DNA of 64,000 bases, taken from positions 71,036,144 through 71,100,143 of the forward strand of contig NC_077244.1 of assembly GCF_947179165.1 (NCBI RefSeq), written 5' to 3'. The position numbers and the translations under genes were made by a program. The number at the start of each line of letters is the position of its first letter. Positions within the stretch are counted from its first letter, which is position 1. The stretch is from Solanum dulcamara. Lineage: Eukaryota > Streptophyta > Magnoliopsida > Solanales > Solanaceae. The notes under the pieces were generated by a model. The model was not told the origin of the DNA and made no database searches. It was given only the letters and a program-made list of their open reading frames with translations. Shown one piece after another: positions 25,050 through 37,400 of the stretch.

Positions 25050-28035
25050 ATGTCGTCACCAGCGAACGATCCACGGCAACCGTCGGCGGCGAAGCCGTAC
25101 AAGCCTTCGCCGGTAGCTCCACAAGATCTTCCTATAGATTACTCCGGCTTTATAGCCGTCATCTTCGGCGTCTTTGGTGCCATGTTCAGAGTGCGTACCC
25201 TTCTAAATTCAGTATATTTTGTACCTGTGCTCGATAATTTTTTCATGGTTTGGTTATATTTTAGGGTTTATCTATATAATTAGATTGGAATATCCGCTCA
25301 AAATTCCTATCCAGAACGGGAGGAGTATCTGGATTTAATTTTTGTTTGGGAATGGAGTTAGGTACATATACAACATTTACATATAGTTAAAAGAAATTCA
25401 TGTACATATAAAGCTTCGGGCTCCGAATGCACGAGATCCACTGCTCATACCTGTATTTGAACTGATTAGATTTCATTTACATAGGTGGACTTTGTTTTGG
25501 TCGAGTGTTAATTTACATAATTGTATTCTCAGCATCATTTACAATGATGATCTGTTTTGTAGTACAAGATTTGCTCGTGGCTTGCTATTATATTCAGTGC
25601 TCAATCCCTTGCTAACATGAGGAATATGGAAAATGATCTTAAGCAGATCTCAATGGCCATGATGTAAGTTCAGCTTTTTGATTCATTTTATTAAGATCTA
25701 TATGTGTTGTTGGTGTATGTTAGATGTATTTTTACAGGTATTATTCGGAGATGTTCTCCTAAGTTTGTGTAAGGGAATTCAAATGCCTAAATTTGGATTC
25801 AGCTGTTGTTAGAGTTGTGTTCTTTGGATGCTGCTGTTGTTGGTAATAGTACAAACTTGTTTTCAGTGTGATTGTTTGCTGCTCCTGCATTTATATTCCC
25901 AGAGGTATTAAACCTAGAAGTAATTTTAATTTCAAAATATCATGAAGTGGTCATCATGAATGTAGTTTGTTTTGAATGGTTAGTGGAGTTTTTCCTGGAT
26001 TGGGATTATGTTTTGCCTTCCATGCAATTGTGCTTTGCCTTGCATTTGGGTAGGGATAGCAATGGGGCGGTGCGGGTTGAGCTCAACCCGCAAATTTTTT
26101 AAACCGCTCCGCATGACAATTTTTTTCATTTTTAACCCTCCCCGCCCCACATAAATTTTTAAGTATTTTTCTTTTTTAATTGAGTTTAATATGCAAAATA
26201 AAATACATAATTTTTTTTCTTTTTTTGTCAATTAATATCTCAACAACTAATTAACTGTTTCTAATTAACTATTTCTAGTTAACATTTCAACGATTACTTC
26301 GTAATCGCTAATTAACTGTTTCTAATTAACATTTCAACAACTAACAATTCGCTAGACACTTCTAGTTTAATCTTTTTTAAAAAGAAAGTTAAAATTAAAG
26401 TCAAAGTTTAATATAAAAAGTTTATATTCTTGACTTTTACTAATTACAAAGATTTAATTTTCTTCGGGTTCTTATTTGGTACCTTAAACCCACAACCCGC
26501 CCCTCCCCACATTAATTTTAAAAATAATTACTTTAATCCGCCCCGCATCCACACCCACCCGCCCCGCATAACTTTAAACTTGTCCCGGCCCGCCCCATTG
26601 CCATCCCTATATTCGGGGCATCAATTTGAAGCAAATTTAGTTGAATTTTACAAAATGCCAGTTGTGGATGGTTATTTGTATGTCTATGGATTTTAACCTT
26701 ATTTTAAGTTGTTGAACATTGGAATGCATTTTTATTTTAGGATTTTACCCAAAACACAGTTATTCCGTAGCCATTCAGTAGTTAGATAAAAAGAAGGGGA
26801 AGAACCTTTTAATTGGAATATCTCATTTGATCCTCATAAAAATTGGCATATAATTTGGCCTATACATATAAAAAAAAGATAGAATCAATGAGCATTCTCA
26901 ATATTATGCCTTGAATATTTCATATGGTTTGTGGTTTGTATAGAATGGGATGGAAAGATTATCACGAGGAATCATTTTCCTTCATTAAGAAAAAGGCGGT
27001 AAGTTAGCTTTTCAAGAATATCATAGAACAAAAAAAGAAAAGTAAAGTTTGGAACCCTAAGTATCTATTGAATGAGTTAGTGGTCAATGAATTGGGTTAA
27101 GAAATATGAGGTCTCAAGTTCAAATCCCAACAGAGACAAAACTAGGTGATTTCTTCCCATCTATCTTAGTGTTGATGGATAGAGTTACATGGTACCCGTT
27201 GGTTATTGCTTGTGGGAAGTGATAGGTATCCCATGGAATTAGTCGGTTGCACGCAAGTTGGTCCGGACACCACGGTTATCCAAAAAAAAAGTATCTATTG
27301 AACATGCTATGATGAGTTTGAGCTGTCACTGTGGCTCCGTTTAGTTCCAGTCTGCTCCAAAATTATTCGAGCCCAACTAGTCAGCAAATTATGGGACTTA
27401 ATTTGTAACGAGGTACTGGAGTATTGTCCCTTTTACCTTTTTTGCTGTCCAAATGAACAGAAATTGCAGGAAGTTAATTGTGCATTAATCGTTTCCGAAA
27501 TAGTAACTATGAGCCTTTGTGTTTTTACGTCTCAAAAACAAATTAGTAGTAAGGCATCGTCTTGACGTCTTCACCCACCTTGCCACCACCCTCTGCTTCC
27601 ATGTCCGGTTTGTATAATGGTTGTGCCCAATGTGTAGTAGCCTAGTTTATACTATATGTTAGTTATGAGTAAGGTAGTGAAGTAGATTGGAATCTCAATT
27701 ATTAGTAAGGTAGTGTTATAGATCTGGAAACTAAACAAATAGATATTATCAGTTCTATCAATCTTGTATTGTAAATGATAAAAGAATTGTTGTCAAAGAA
27801 TAGTTTGTTTGACTAGCTAAATAGTTATTAGATCAAACGAAATGGAAATAGATTATTCATGAAGCATAAAAGAACCTATTGCAAACTGTTTTATCTGCTT
27901 TAATTATCACAGTTTCATTCCTATGCTAAATTGTGTCTAATCAGAACTTGTTATTTTTACTGTCTCAGGTTTGGTATTATGGGTCTCATGACAAACTACT
28001 TGGGTGTTGGTCCCCGGGCAAGCAAGAAAACTTGA
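25050..28035 (+). CDS. Protein Asterix, PAT complex subunit (WDR83OS family)
   Basis: Three exons (25050-25190, 25563-25663 and 27969-28035) join in frame to 309 nt, or 102 aa, close to the usual Asterix length of about 106. A Pro-rich N-terminus (KPYKPSPVAPQDLPIDY) precedes a hydrophobic segment (GFIAVIFGVFGAMFR), then KICSWLAIIFSAQSLANMR and a hydrophobic C-terminal segment (MFGIMGLMTNYLGVGP). This order and the S-x-ANMR/N motif are typical of the family. In animals Asterix works with CCDC47 in the ER membrane as an intramembrane chaperone for multipass proteins entering through Sec61; the plant role is inferred from homology. The start is the first ATG in frame, and a longer 5' extension has no support. 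Intron 2 (25664-27968) contains a MITE and an Au-like SINE. Confidence 0.9.
26043..26617. mobile_element. hAT-like MITE with long terminal inverted repeats
   Basis: The element at 26051-26609 begins 'tagggatagcaatggggcgg' and ends with the reverse complement ('ccgccccattgccatcccta'), with one mismatch in 20. GC-rich ends enclose an AT-rich, non-coding centre. The flanks 'catttggg' (26043-26050) and 'tattcggg' (26610-26617) match at six of eight positions, a weathered 8-bp duplication as expected for hAT. It lies in intron 2 of the Asterix gene. Confidence 0.75.
27059..27302 (+). mobile_element. Au-type SINE with 14-bp target-site duplication
   Basis: It has a tRNA-like B box (ggtctcaagttcaaatccc), a body with 'gtgggaagtgataggtatcc', and the diagnostic end 'gtccggacaccacggttat' before an A run. 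The 14-bp duplication AAGTATCTATTGAA flanks it at 27059-27072 and 27289-27302. The inserted part is about 27073-27288. It sits in sense orientation in Asterix intron 2. The perfect duplication suggests a fairly recent insertion. Confidence 0.88.
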
Positions 28036-28476
28036 TGGAATTGTTTCAGGCACAAACTCATTTATAAGAACATTGATGTCAAACATGTGGATGTCGTCCT
28101 GATATATTGCAATGTTTTGATGATTTTGAGCTAAATGAAGTTGTAGAACAGGTTTTTGTAGTTTTGAGCTCTTTTTAGAGGGCTATTCTGTTGTTTGTTC
28201 TAATTGCTCTTAGCAAAAACTCCACAAAATTATTATTGTGCTGATATAACATTCTGTTAGCGAATCCAGGTTTTTCTATCCTTCCAACTTCCACGATATT
28301 TCAATTATGTCTTGTAATATTGCAAGCAGCTAAAGATATTCTCCTCTTCAGTATTCTACCTCCATTTCTTCTACAGTCATCTGTTAGATTTTTAACTCTT
28401 GCCACTCAATTATATTTAATGGATCCGATTCACTCATCAAATTACTAAGTAATATACTTGTTTTCTTCCTTGGCGA
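28036..28476 (+). other. 3'UTR and downstream flank of the Asterix gene
   Basis: No ORF or repeat is supported. It presumably contains the Asterix 3'UTR and ends at the 9-bp duplication of the foldback MITE. Confidence 0.45.
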
Positions 28477-29262
28477 TACTTTATACGGAAAAGGGTCAAA
28501 ATTACCACTGAACTTTGAAAAATAGTTTATTCATGCCCTTCGTTATACTTTAGGGCCAATTATACCCTTATTGTTATACTTTGGACCAAATATGCCCTTG
28601 AGTATAACAGAGTGCCACGTGTCGGCCTCTCAGTGGCCAACTTATTTTCTCTTTTAAATATGTTTTTTTATTTATTTTTAAATCTGGTTTTTATCTGTTT
28701 TTAAATCTGTTTTTAAAATTTATTTTTTTAAATCTATTTTTTAAAATATGTTAATTTTAAAAAACAGATTTTTTTAAAAAAAGATAAAAAACAGATTTTA
28801 AAATAAAAAAGATAAAAAACAGATTTTTAAAAAAAAAGATTAAAAAACAGATTTTAAAATAAAAATATTTTAAATCTGTTTTTAAAATTTATTTTTTTAA
28901 ATCTATTTTTTAAAATATGTTTTTTTATTTGTTTTTAAAATCTTTCTTTTTTTTAAATCTTTTTTTTATCTTTTTTTAAAAAAATCTGTTTTTTAAAATT
29001 AACATATTTTAAAAAATAGATTTAAAAAAATAAATTTTAAAAACATATTTAAAAACAAATAAAAAACAGATTTAAAAACAAATAAAAAACACATTTAAAA
29101 GGGAAAATAAGTTGTCTACTGAGAGGCCGACACGTGGCACTCTGTTATACTCAAGGGCATATTTGGCCCAAAGGTATAATTGGCCCTAAAGTATAACGAA
29201 GGGCATGAATAAACTATTTTTCAAAGTTCAGGGGTAATTTTGACCCTTTTCCGTACTTTATA
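28477..29262. mobile_element. 768-bp foldback MITE (MULE-like) with 9-bp target-site duplication
   Basis: The element at 28486-29253 is a near-complete inverted repeat. The left arm starts 'cggaaaagggtcaaaattac' and the right arm ends with its reverse complement. Both arms share blocks containing 'tatactttagggccaatta' and 'gagtataacagagtgccacg', and the middle is made of 'aaatctgtttttaaa'-like units in both orientations. A perfect 9-bp duplication TACTTTATA lies at 28477-28485 and 29254-29262, the size typical of Mutator-like transposition. It has no coding capacity. Confidence 0.9.
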
Positions 29263-30533
29263 TGTATACATAAATCATAAATGACCTTTATGTTTTGTGA
29301 AGTTCATAGATTTTACAAGTGGTTCAGGAAATTAGTATATGCTTCTAATAATTAAATAATTTCTTCTTCTCCCAATGACTATCAACCTTTCTGATTAAAT
29401 TGTTCCATCATTTATTTAACTGTCGAGTCTGAAATGATATGCCAAAAGTGGTGTATTGGATTTCAGTTACGTTCCCTCTGTACGTCCTACTATGGACTTG
29501 GTCAGGGCAGCCCGTTTCCGTATATTTAGAAGTACTTCCTCGACTTCGTGAACAGAAACAATAGGTGATTTATATTTCCTTTGATCAGGTTTTTTCAAAT
29601 TTGACAGTCAAGTTCCCAGTTATTTCCGTAAATACGCCTTCCCGAAAAATGCTTTCCTTTTTGCACGAAAGGAAAAAGATGTTTAGCTATTTGTTTGCCT
29701 TCTTTACCTATTAAAGTTGATAGATTCCAGTTTCCTCTTAAAAACTTGTGTTTTGATGGTCACCCTGCAGCTAACCATCTTTGTGTCATCTTTTCTTCTT
29801 CTTCTGAGTGTCTTATCCACAATTAGTGTATGTACTGACAGCCTTAAGCTGCATCTCCTCAAAGTTTTAACAAACTGCTTAATACTTCGTGAAGATGAGC
29901 AAATACATTTTGCGGTTAACTGAAACAGCAAGTACCAGTAAAAACGTGGATGCCCTATACTGGCATATCTTTGATTGCCTATATGAAAACCCGATAAAGC
30001 TCATAGGTAGTTAGATTATATTGCAGCCCTCATATCTCAGCTCACAGCATCTAAGAACTGAGAAACCCCCAAAAGCCAATATGGTACAAGGTTCAAAACT
30101 CGGTGGAGAATAAGCTCGTCCCTCTACACTTCTCTACTTAAATATCAAGCCTTTGTTCATTGCATTGAAGGGTCCGAACTCATGAAAGGTGCCTAACTAC
30201 ACGCTGCACTCTTACCACTGAACCAAGCCTTTGGGGGCTCATAGCATCAAGTACTTGAAGGCAGAGAAAGAAAGATAGCAGGGTGACAATAGACTGAAGA
30301 TATCAATAAGTCACAAATTTATAAAGAAAATATAGTTCCAAAATTTATGAGCAGCATAAGAAAAATGAGGAATACAAGCTATAAATATGATCATAGATTT
30401 CAACAAGACTAATATGGTGAACCAATCTTCTGAGCAGATATGCCTTGAGCTAAAGACAGATTTGTTCTCTATATCTATCGAATCTCACTCTGCTTCATCC
30501 ACCTATGTTGCACACCAAGATGACTTCTTTCTA
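29263..30533. other. Intergenic region, includes 3' flank of the BCCP gene
   Basis: The ORFs here (for example 29704-29931 on either strand) overlap each other and show no domain. The only recognisable feature is the SINE at about 30075-30240. The bases just below 30534 should be the 3'UTR of the BCCP gene. Confidence 0.5.
30075..30240 (-). mobile_element. tRNA-derived SINE, same family as 17785-17966
   Basis: On the minus strand it starts with GGCTTGGTTCAGTGGTAAGA, a good A-box context, and later carries 'CCACCGAGTTTTGAACCTTG', a B-box-like segment. Order and spacing of blocks match the copy at 17785-17966. No duplication was identified and the edges are approximate. Confidence 0.65.
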
Positions 30534-32830
30534 TCATGGTTCAATGACAAATAGAGGCTGCCAGAAGAGATTGGAAATCACATAAAGCACAAGTAGACCT
30601 GAACTAGTCTAACGATATATACTAGAGAAAGAGAGGCATACCGTGTCCACACTAACGGGCTTACCATCCTCTACAACTATGTCAACTACAGTTCCAGCTT
30701 GATCAGCCTGATAAAGAATTCAAAAAATAAACGCAGTAGGTACAAAAGGAAGTTAAAACTGATAAGTCATGGTGCGATAGTGGCCTGAGCAAATCGGATA
30801 ATTTTGCGACCAACTTCACCAAAATGGGAAATGTAGAGAGGAACTCCTCTTTATGGCACATCACTTGCCTATTCAAGTCATTCCTAAAGGCCTCTAATTA
30901 CCATGAGAATGGATGCAACAGAAAAAGAAAACTGAAAATACAACACTTAAACATGTTCCGCATTAGGAATTATCTGATTATAAATGTTTCTACCCTATCA
31001 TATTCGTCTTTTTAGGAATCTATATATTGCAAGCAACTATAGAATTGAGTTTGCACATTAAGGAACTGAAATCTTAATCCAGAACTTACCTCAATTTCAT
31101 TCATCAATTTCATAGCCTCAATGATGCAGACTACTTGCCCTTTCTGGACCTTGTCTCCTACCTGGCAATTCACCAGTTTAATCAGGCTCACGAGAAAACA
31201 ACAAGACCAAGAGCATATAGAGGTAAAGAGAAAAGAGAAGCTCCAGGCAAGTAGTGGCAAACAATCTCACTTTGATCGCTAGAAGATGTGAACAGTGTGA
31301 AAGTGGATTTGCCCTAAACTAAATATTTCTCTGGTTTCTGGACTAATCCAAACATTTAATGCCAAATTTCACATAATATTAAGGAATACAGGGACATGCT
31401 ACAGTGCAATATGAAAAAATTGATCTTCATATAGACAAAAAAACAACAGCCCACTCCCATTATTTTCCCTCCCAAAAAATGATAATAAAGGGAAGAAAGA
31501 GAAAGGGGACGAACAGGAAATGAGAGTCTCAAGATAGCAAATGTTCATCCTGCTCTGACAAATTTACTCCATCTCCAAACTAAAAAATCAACTATGCAAG
31601 TTTAATTGATTAAAAATTGTTAATAATTGTTTCATTCTTTGTTTCCCCTCTTTCTTTATTTGCTCATTTACTAAATATATGTATTATGGAGTGATTAAAC
31701 CCAAGGTATTCCTTAGGCAACTTTGAGTTGGGTAAATATCAGAATACCGCCCTCTAGGTCCAATGGCTACTAAAACACAAATGAAAGCAATGTCTGTATT
31801 TACCTTTACAAAAGGTGGTGCCCCTGGGGCAGGCGATCGATAGAATGTTCCAGCCATGGGACATTTCATTGGAGGATGAGACGACTTAGGCTTTGAAGGC
31901 GCAGGTGGTGGAAGCGCAGGAGCTGCTGGAGCTGCAGGAGCATGGGAACCTGCAGGAGGCAACTGTTGCTGAACAAAGGCCTGTGGAACAGATGGTGGCG
32001 CCATATAAACAGGTGGCTGGGGCAATGCCGCCTTCTTCCTTATAAGAATTTCACAATTGTTTTGCTTCAGCTGCAGCTCCACAATGTCCCTCGAATCCAC
32101 AAGCCTAAGCACAAAAAGAAAAAAACTTTAAAAATGAACAATACGAGAAAACGAACAAAATTATAGGTGATAAGAGCTTAACGCACTCCACAAGATCGGC
32201 TGCCTGAGACATGAATGCTTGAATGGATGAAGCATCTGGAATACTGTATTCAGTCTTGGACACTTCCTCCAAGCTTTTCTCAGAAAGTGGTTTTGAATTG
32301 TTCGACTTATCAATAGCAACCTTAAATTTACAAAATTCAATCAATTAAGTAAGCGTCAATACCAAATCAAATTGGGGTTGACGACATAAATCATCTGTCT
32401 CATTATTTTTTTCAAACTGATAAATCAGAACATATAAAGATTCATTATAGTAAACTATTTTTAGTTATCTATCAGCCTACAGAAACCTCCTCTCCTAATT
32501 TACACAATTAAACTAATAATTTTAACACGCAAAATTTCAAGATATAAAATTACCTCATTCAGCTGGGCATTCACCTTAAACACCTGAGATTGGATGCGAA
32601 TGGAACCCTGAAGAAGAAAACACACTAAACTCAATCAAATGCATGATAAAGCTTCAATCATTACGATTTACGTCTCAAAGGGAAAACAAACAAACCTGAA
32701 GACGAGGGACCAATGCAGGACCGGATCTGAAGGAAAGGGAGCCCTGGGGCTGATGGGTCGGGGTAGAATGGGATGATGAAGCAACGGAGAGGACAGAAAT
32801 CTTAGGATAAGGAACACTGAAAGAAGCCAT
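30534..32830 (-). CDS. BCCP: Biotin carboxyl carrier protein of plastid acetyl-CoA carboxylase
   Basis: Seven minus-strand exons (32830-32696, 32607-32554, 32320-32187, 32104-31804, 31161-31090, 30707-30642 and 30557-30534) join with GT-AG borders to 786 nt, or 261 aa. BCCP carries biotin between the carboxylase and carboxyltransferase halves of heteromeric acetyl-CoA carboxylase, which makes malonyl-CoA for fatty acids in the plastid stroma. The N-terminus (MASFSVPYPKISVLSVASSS) is Ser-rich and basic, as in a chloroplast transit peptide. A helical region with SKTEYSIPDASS and VDSRDIVELQLKQ is followed by a Pro/Ala-rich linker (about residues 133-186). Next come CPMAGTFYRSPAPGAPPFVK and the biotinylation motif IIEAMKLMNEIE, where Lys226 would receive biotin. 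The protein ends PLFVIEP, as expected for the family. It lies alone between intergenic repeats. All key residues are present, so it appears functional. Confidence 0.95.
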
Positions 32831-33229
32831 TGCCAGATTTTTCAAGAAAGATTGTGAATTGGTATGTATGGCTTTGGGGGAAATTGGGAGCTTTGAGGGG
32901 GGGTTTTGTAGAAGAGAATTGGACGGTGAAATTGATGAGATTTAGCAGGGGGAAATCCGAAATTGTAGAAAAGAGGGGGCGATACACACGAGGGAAAAGG
33001 GGGACGATGCGTTTTAAGCTGGCAGAGGCAGATGAAGAGTGGAGAAAGGGGTTGAGAACTAAATAAATGTTAACAGAAAGTAGGTCCCCCGGCCTCGTGT
33101 ATGAAACTATTTGGTTTTGTTCTTCACTTATTTCCTTACTCTTGGGAACTTTTGGGCCAATGATGGGATCATATCAAATCACAATGACAAAAACTAGAAA
33201 TATAATAAGGTAAAATTGCTATAATTTGT
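32831..33229 (-). promoter_or_regulatory. Upstream region of the BCCP gene
   Basis: This 400-bp stretch precedes the BCCP start codon and must contain its 5'UTR and core promoter. I could not place a convincing TATA box. An ORF on the plus strand here (32830-33066) has no family features. Confidence 0.4.
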
Positions 33230-33900
33230 TTAATTATGATTCGTAGCTACATGTTAAAAGCGGAGAAAGACGAGTAAGATTGGGAGAGAGAGGGTAGAGA
33301 GGTGAATTGTATTTGTACATATGTTGGATAATTGTATATAGTATTCAATGATTGTATTTATATACCTGCTGGATAATTGTATATATGTAATTAATATGTA
33401 TATGTATCAATGAATACAATTGTAATTTGTATCCGAATACAATTTGTATCTATGAATAAATTACATCAACGAATACAATCATATTAATATATATCAAGTT
33501 CAATATTTGTATTTGTATAATTGATTGTTATCATCTGTATCAATGTTATATCACTTGTAGTAACGAATACAATTTGTATCCAAACACATTTGTATTAATG
33601 AATAAATTGTATCAGCGAATACAATTGTATCAAGTTCAATATTTGTATTTGTATAATTGTTTGTTACCATTTGTATCAATGTTGTATCAGCTAATGCATG
33701 TGTAATCTATTTTATATCACTGAAAGTGATTTGTATAGTTGACATTATCATTTGTATTTGTATAATTGATCGTTATCATTTGTATTTGTATTAAAAGAGA
33801 GGAGGCAGAGAAAGGCGAGAGAGATAGAAAAAGGGGGCAAGAGAGAGGAGAGAGAAAATAGTTAAAAACTTTAATTGTAGCTACAAATTGCAATTCTTTT
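33230..33900. repeat. Degenerate TGTATC/ATACAA-rich repeat, possibly a non-autonomous element
   Basis: Many variants of 'tgtatcaatgaatacaatt' and 'tgtatttgtataattg' recur in both orientations. The outer parts 'ttaattatgattcgtagctac' (near 33232) and 'gtagctacaaattgcaatt' (near 33880) are inverted relative to each other, suggesting element ends. A purine-rich 'ggagaaag...gagagagagg' block lies near each end. No coding capacity is seen. Confidence 0.5.
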
Positions 33901-34125
33901 AAAATATAGATATGCCTAATTAATTTGATCAGTTATTCAGATAAAAATCCTTTAAAAAATCAAGAAGGATCATTTAGTTTGGATTATAAAAACAATATTA
34001 CATACATTAACTTGTGTAGTATTTGGTTGTCTTGTATGAGAAAAAATAATTTATGTATAGTCTTATTAAATGTTTGATTGTGTGACAATCATTTACAATT
34101 TATGTATAGGCTAAATTTTTAAATT

Positions 34126-34349
34126 TGTTGTAAAATAATGTAATGAGTGGATGTCCACTATATTTTGTTCTCCTTATTTTATCATTACTTTGCCACCTAA
34201 CCCATTAATTTACTCACCTTTTCTTCTTTCGCATTGGCTATAAATAGTGATTGATGTTGTGCAATTTAGTGCACACACAGATATCAAATTCTCTCTATAT
34301 CTTTCTTTATTTCTTCTTGTTTTGCTAAGTTAATTTATTTTATAATATG
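34126..34349 (+). repeat. 5' LTR of the old copia element
   Basis: It starts TGTTGTAAAATAATG and contains 'ggctataaatagtg', a TATA box at about 34239-34248. It is followed by 'ttatcagcatgag', which sits where a primer-binding site is expected. Compared with the 3' LTR it differs at many sites (about 10-15% by eye). The 3' border is approximate. Confidence 0.8.
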
Positions 34350-34422
34350 TTATCAGCATGAGACTCCGTTATCTTTAGTTATTTAAAACGGGTAAAGAGG
34401 GTAAAAAATTTATTTTTCTAAA

Positions 34423-37400
34423 ATGTCGAATCTTTCTAAATTTGAATTTGTTGTCTTGGATATATCGGCCAAAAGCTACTCCTTATGGGCTCTAGATGTT
34501 GAAATACACCTGGATTCGATGAATCTAATAGCCACCATCAAAGATGATAACCAGGCATCTAGCCAGAACCTTACCAAAGATATGATATTTGGTATGTCAC
34601 GAAATCATGAAGCAATTAAAGACCCCATTAAACTGTGAAATTTTTTAAAAGATCCAACCTATACAAAGGGCTATAGTTGTCCACTATAGGAGTTTTCTTC
34701 TAACAATCTCTTATTTGATATGTCACAAAATCATGAAGTAAGATATGACCACCTGAAGTTGGTTATTTTTCCACATGCACATCATAATTGGTTCAATTTG
34801 AGGTTAGTAGACATTAAAAGTATAACTGGATATAATTCTTCCATGTATAGAATTATATCACAGTTAAATTTATGTGGAGAAGAGGTCATTGAACATGACA
34901 AGCTTGAAAAGACATACTCCACTTTTCCTCCTACAAATATGCTCCTGCAGCAATATCGCGAAATGAGTTTTAAAAAATATTTTGAATTACCTTCACACTT
35001 CTTATTGCTGAACAACATAATGACCTATTAATGAAAAATCATGAAAGTCGGTCCGTTGGTTCTATGTCACTCCCTAAAGTGGATCAGGCAAATTATAACC
35101 AACGAGAAAGAGGTTGTGGCTCCAGTCGTGGTCGTGACCGTGGTCGTAAAAGAAATTATAATTATGATGGTCGTCTTGAACCAAAGAATGACCAACAATA
35201 TAAATGGAAGGGTGAAAAATATGAAGCCATACAAAAGAAAAATTTAGAAAGTGTACTTCATAGATGTAGAGAAATGGGGCATTGATCACGTACATGTCGA
35301 TTCCCAAAGCGTCTGGTTCAGCTCTATCAGACATTCTTGAAAAAGAGTGATAATAATCGAGAGACAAATTTTATCTCTAAAGATAATATTGAGCCTATAC
35401 ATCTGGATGTACCTGATTTATTTGAAATCCCTGAAGAAAAAATGATTACTGATGAGCTCGCTATAATCTAGACAATTTTCTTTTCCATTTGTTTATACTA
35501 GTTGGTATTTTTGGATTTGCTAGTTGGTATTTTTATATTTTTGTAATCCCTGTAAATAAATAAAGTTTGTATAATAGACATGTTTAATAGTAATATTTAC
35601 TTTGTAAGAAAATATGGATATGCTTCAAATTTTGTTTGGATCAATAATCAATCATGAAGATATTTGTGTGATTGATAGTGGAACAAAATATGTCATATTC
35701 AAAAATAAGAAATACTTTTCTTACTTGCTTAAAAAGAAAGCAAATGTTACAATAATTTCTGATAATTCAAAATTGATTGAAGGCTCCAGAAAAGCTATTA
35801 TATTTCATTTTAAGGGGACAAGACTTGTTATAGAAGATGTGTTGCTCTCTTCTAAATCGACAAGAAACTTGTTAAGTTTCAAAGATATTCATCAAAATGG
35901 ATAGCATGTTAAGACATTAAATAAAATGAATATTGAATACCTTGATATAATCAAGAGTGTCTCAGGCCAGAAATATATTTTGGAGAAATTACTAATCTTG
36001 TCTTCTGGCCTATATTATGCAAAAATTAGTATAATTAAAACACATTCGATCGTAAATCAGAAGTTTACTGATTTAAATGTTTTTGTGCTATGGCATTACC
36101 GAATTGGTCATCCTGGATTAATAATGATGAAACGAATTCTAGAAAATTCAACTAGACATCCATTAAAGAAACTGAAGATTCTTACAAATGATGAACTTTC
36201 ATGCGTTATCAAGGCAAATTAATTGCCAAACCATAATCACTGCAGGTTGACATCGAATCCCCTAGCTTTTTAAAACGTATACATGAGGATTGAAATTGCT
36301 TATCAATTGGGATAAGAATTGAACATTTTGTTGCTCATGTTCATACTCAAAATGGCATCGCAGAGTCCTTTATTAAGCGCCTACAATTGATAGTAAGACT
36401 ACTACTTATGAAAATAAAATTGCCTACTACTGTTTTGGGTCATGCTATCTTACATGCAGCAGATCTCGTTCATCTCAAACTGACTAATTATAATAAATAT
36501 TCTCCGTCAAAATTAATATTTGTTCATGAGCCAAATATAACTCATCTACAAAATTTTGATTGTGCGATTTACGTGTCTGTAGCACTACCACAATGCACTA
36601 AGATGGGCCCTCAATGAAGGTTAGGCATATATGTTGGGCTTGACTCACCCTCTATAATTTGCTACCTTGACCGTTGATCAGAGATTTATTCAATGCTCAA
36701 TTTGTAGATTGTCGGTTTGATGAAACAAATTTTCCACAATTAAGGGGAGAGAAAAAGGAACTCAAAAGAAAAATTGAGTGAAAAGTTTCATCACTATCTC
36801 ATTTTGATCCACTTGCTATATATGAGCAAGAGGTCCAAAAGATCATCCACTTACATAAAATAGCAAATCAAATGCCAGATTCATTTACTGATTTAAAACG
36901 AATAACTAAGTCACATATCCCTGTAGCAAATATGTCTATTCGGATAGATATTCCAAAAGGACCATCTACTAGTGTCATAGCTTCCGAATCCCAAACATGC
37001 CTGAAGCGTGGTAGACCATTGGTTCAAAGGATAAAAATTCAAGAAAAAGAAGCACAAAAAATGATAAAGATGACACTATAAAAAAATTCATGAAGAAGTT
37101 TAAGATCTGATTAATCCTTATATTTCTGAAGAAATCAGTGAATCCGAGACTCAAGCGAATGAAGAACTTTCAATGAGTTTTACTGGTGATGGAATAAATT
37201 TAGATCAGTCAAAAATTATTGTGGATAATATTTTTGCATATAATATGGCAAATAATCTTATGCAAGACTGTGAGGATTTTGAGCCTAAATCTATCAAAGA
37301 ATGTCGACGAAGATGTGATTGGTTAAAGTGGCAAGAGGCAATTCAATCAGAATTAGACTCACTTGCTAAATGTGAGGTTTTTGGACCTATAGTTCAAACC

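Noticed and set aside
29704..29931. Opposed ORFs of 75 and 68 codons near 29.8 kb
   Set aside because: They overlap each other on both strands, lack domains and have no nearby regulatory or splice evidence.
32830..33066. Plus-strand ORF with basic residues opposite the BCCP start
   Set aside because: It overlaps the BCCP 5'UTR/promoter on the opposite strand and has no family features.
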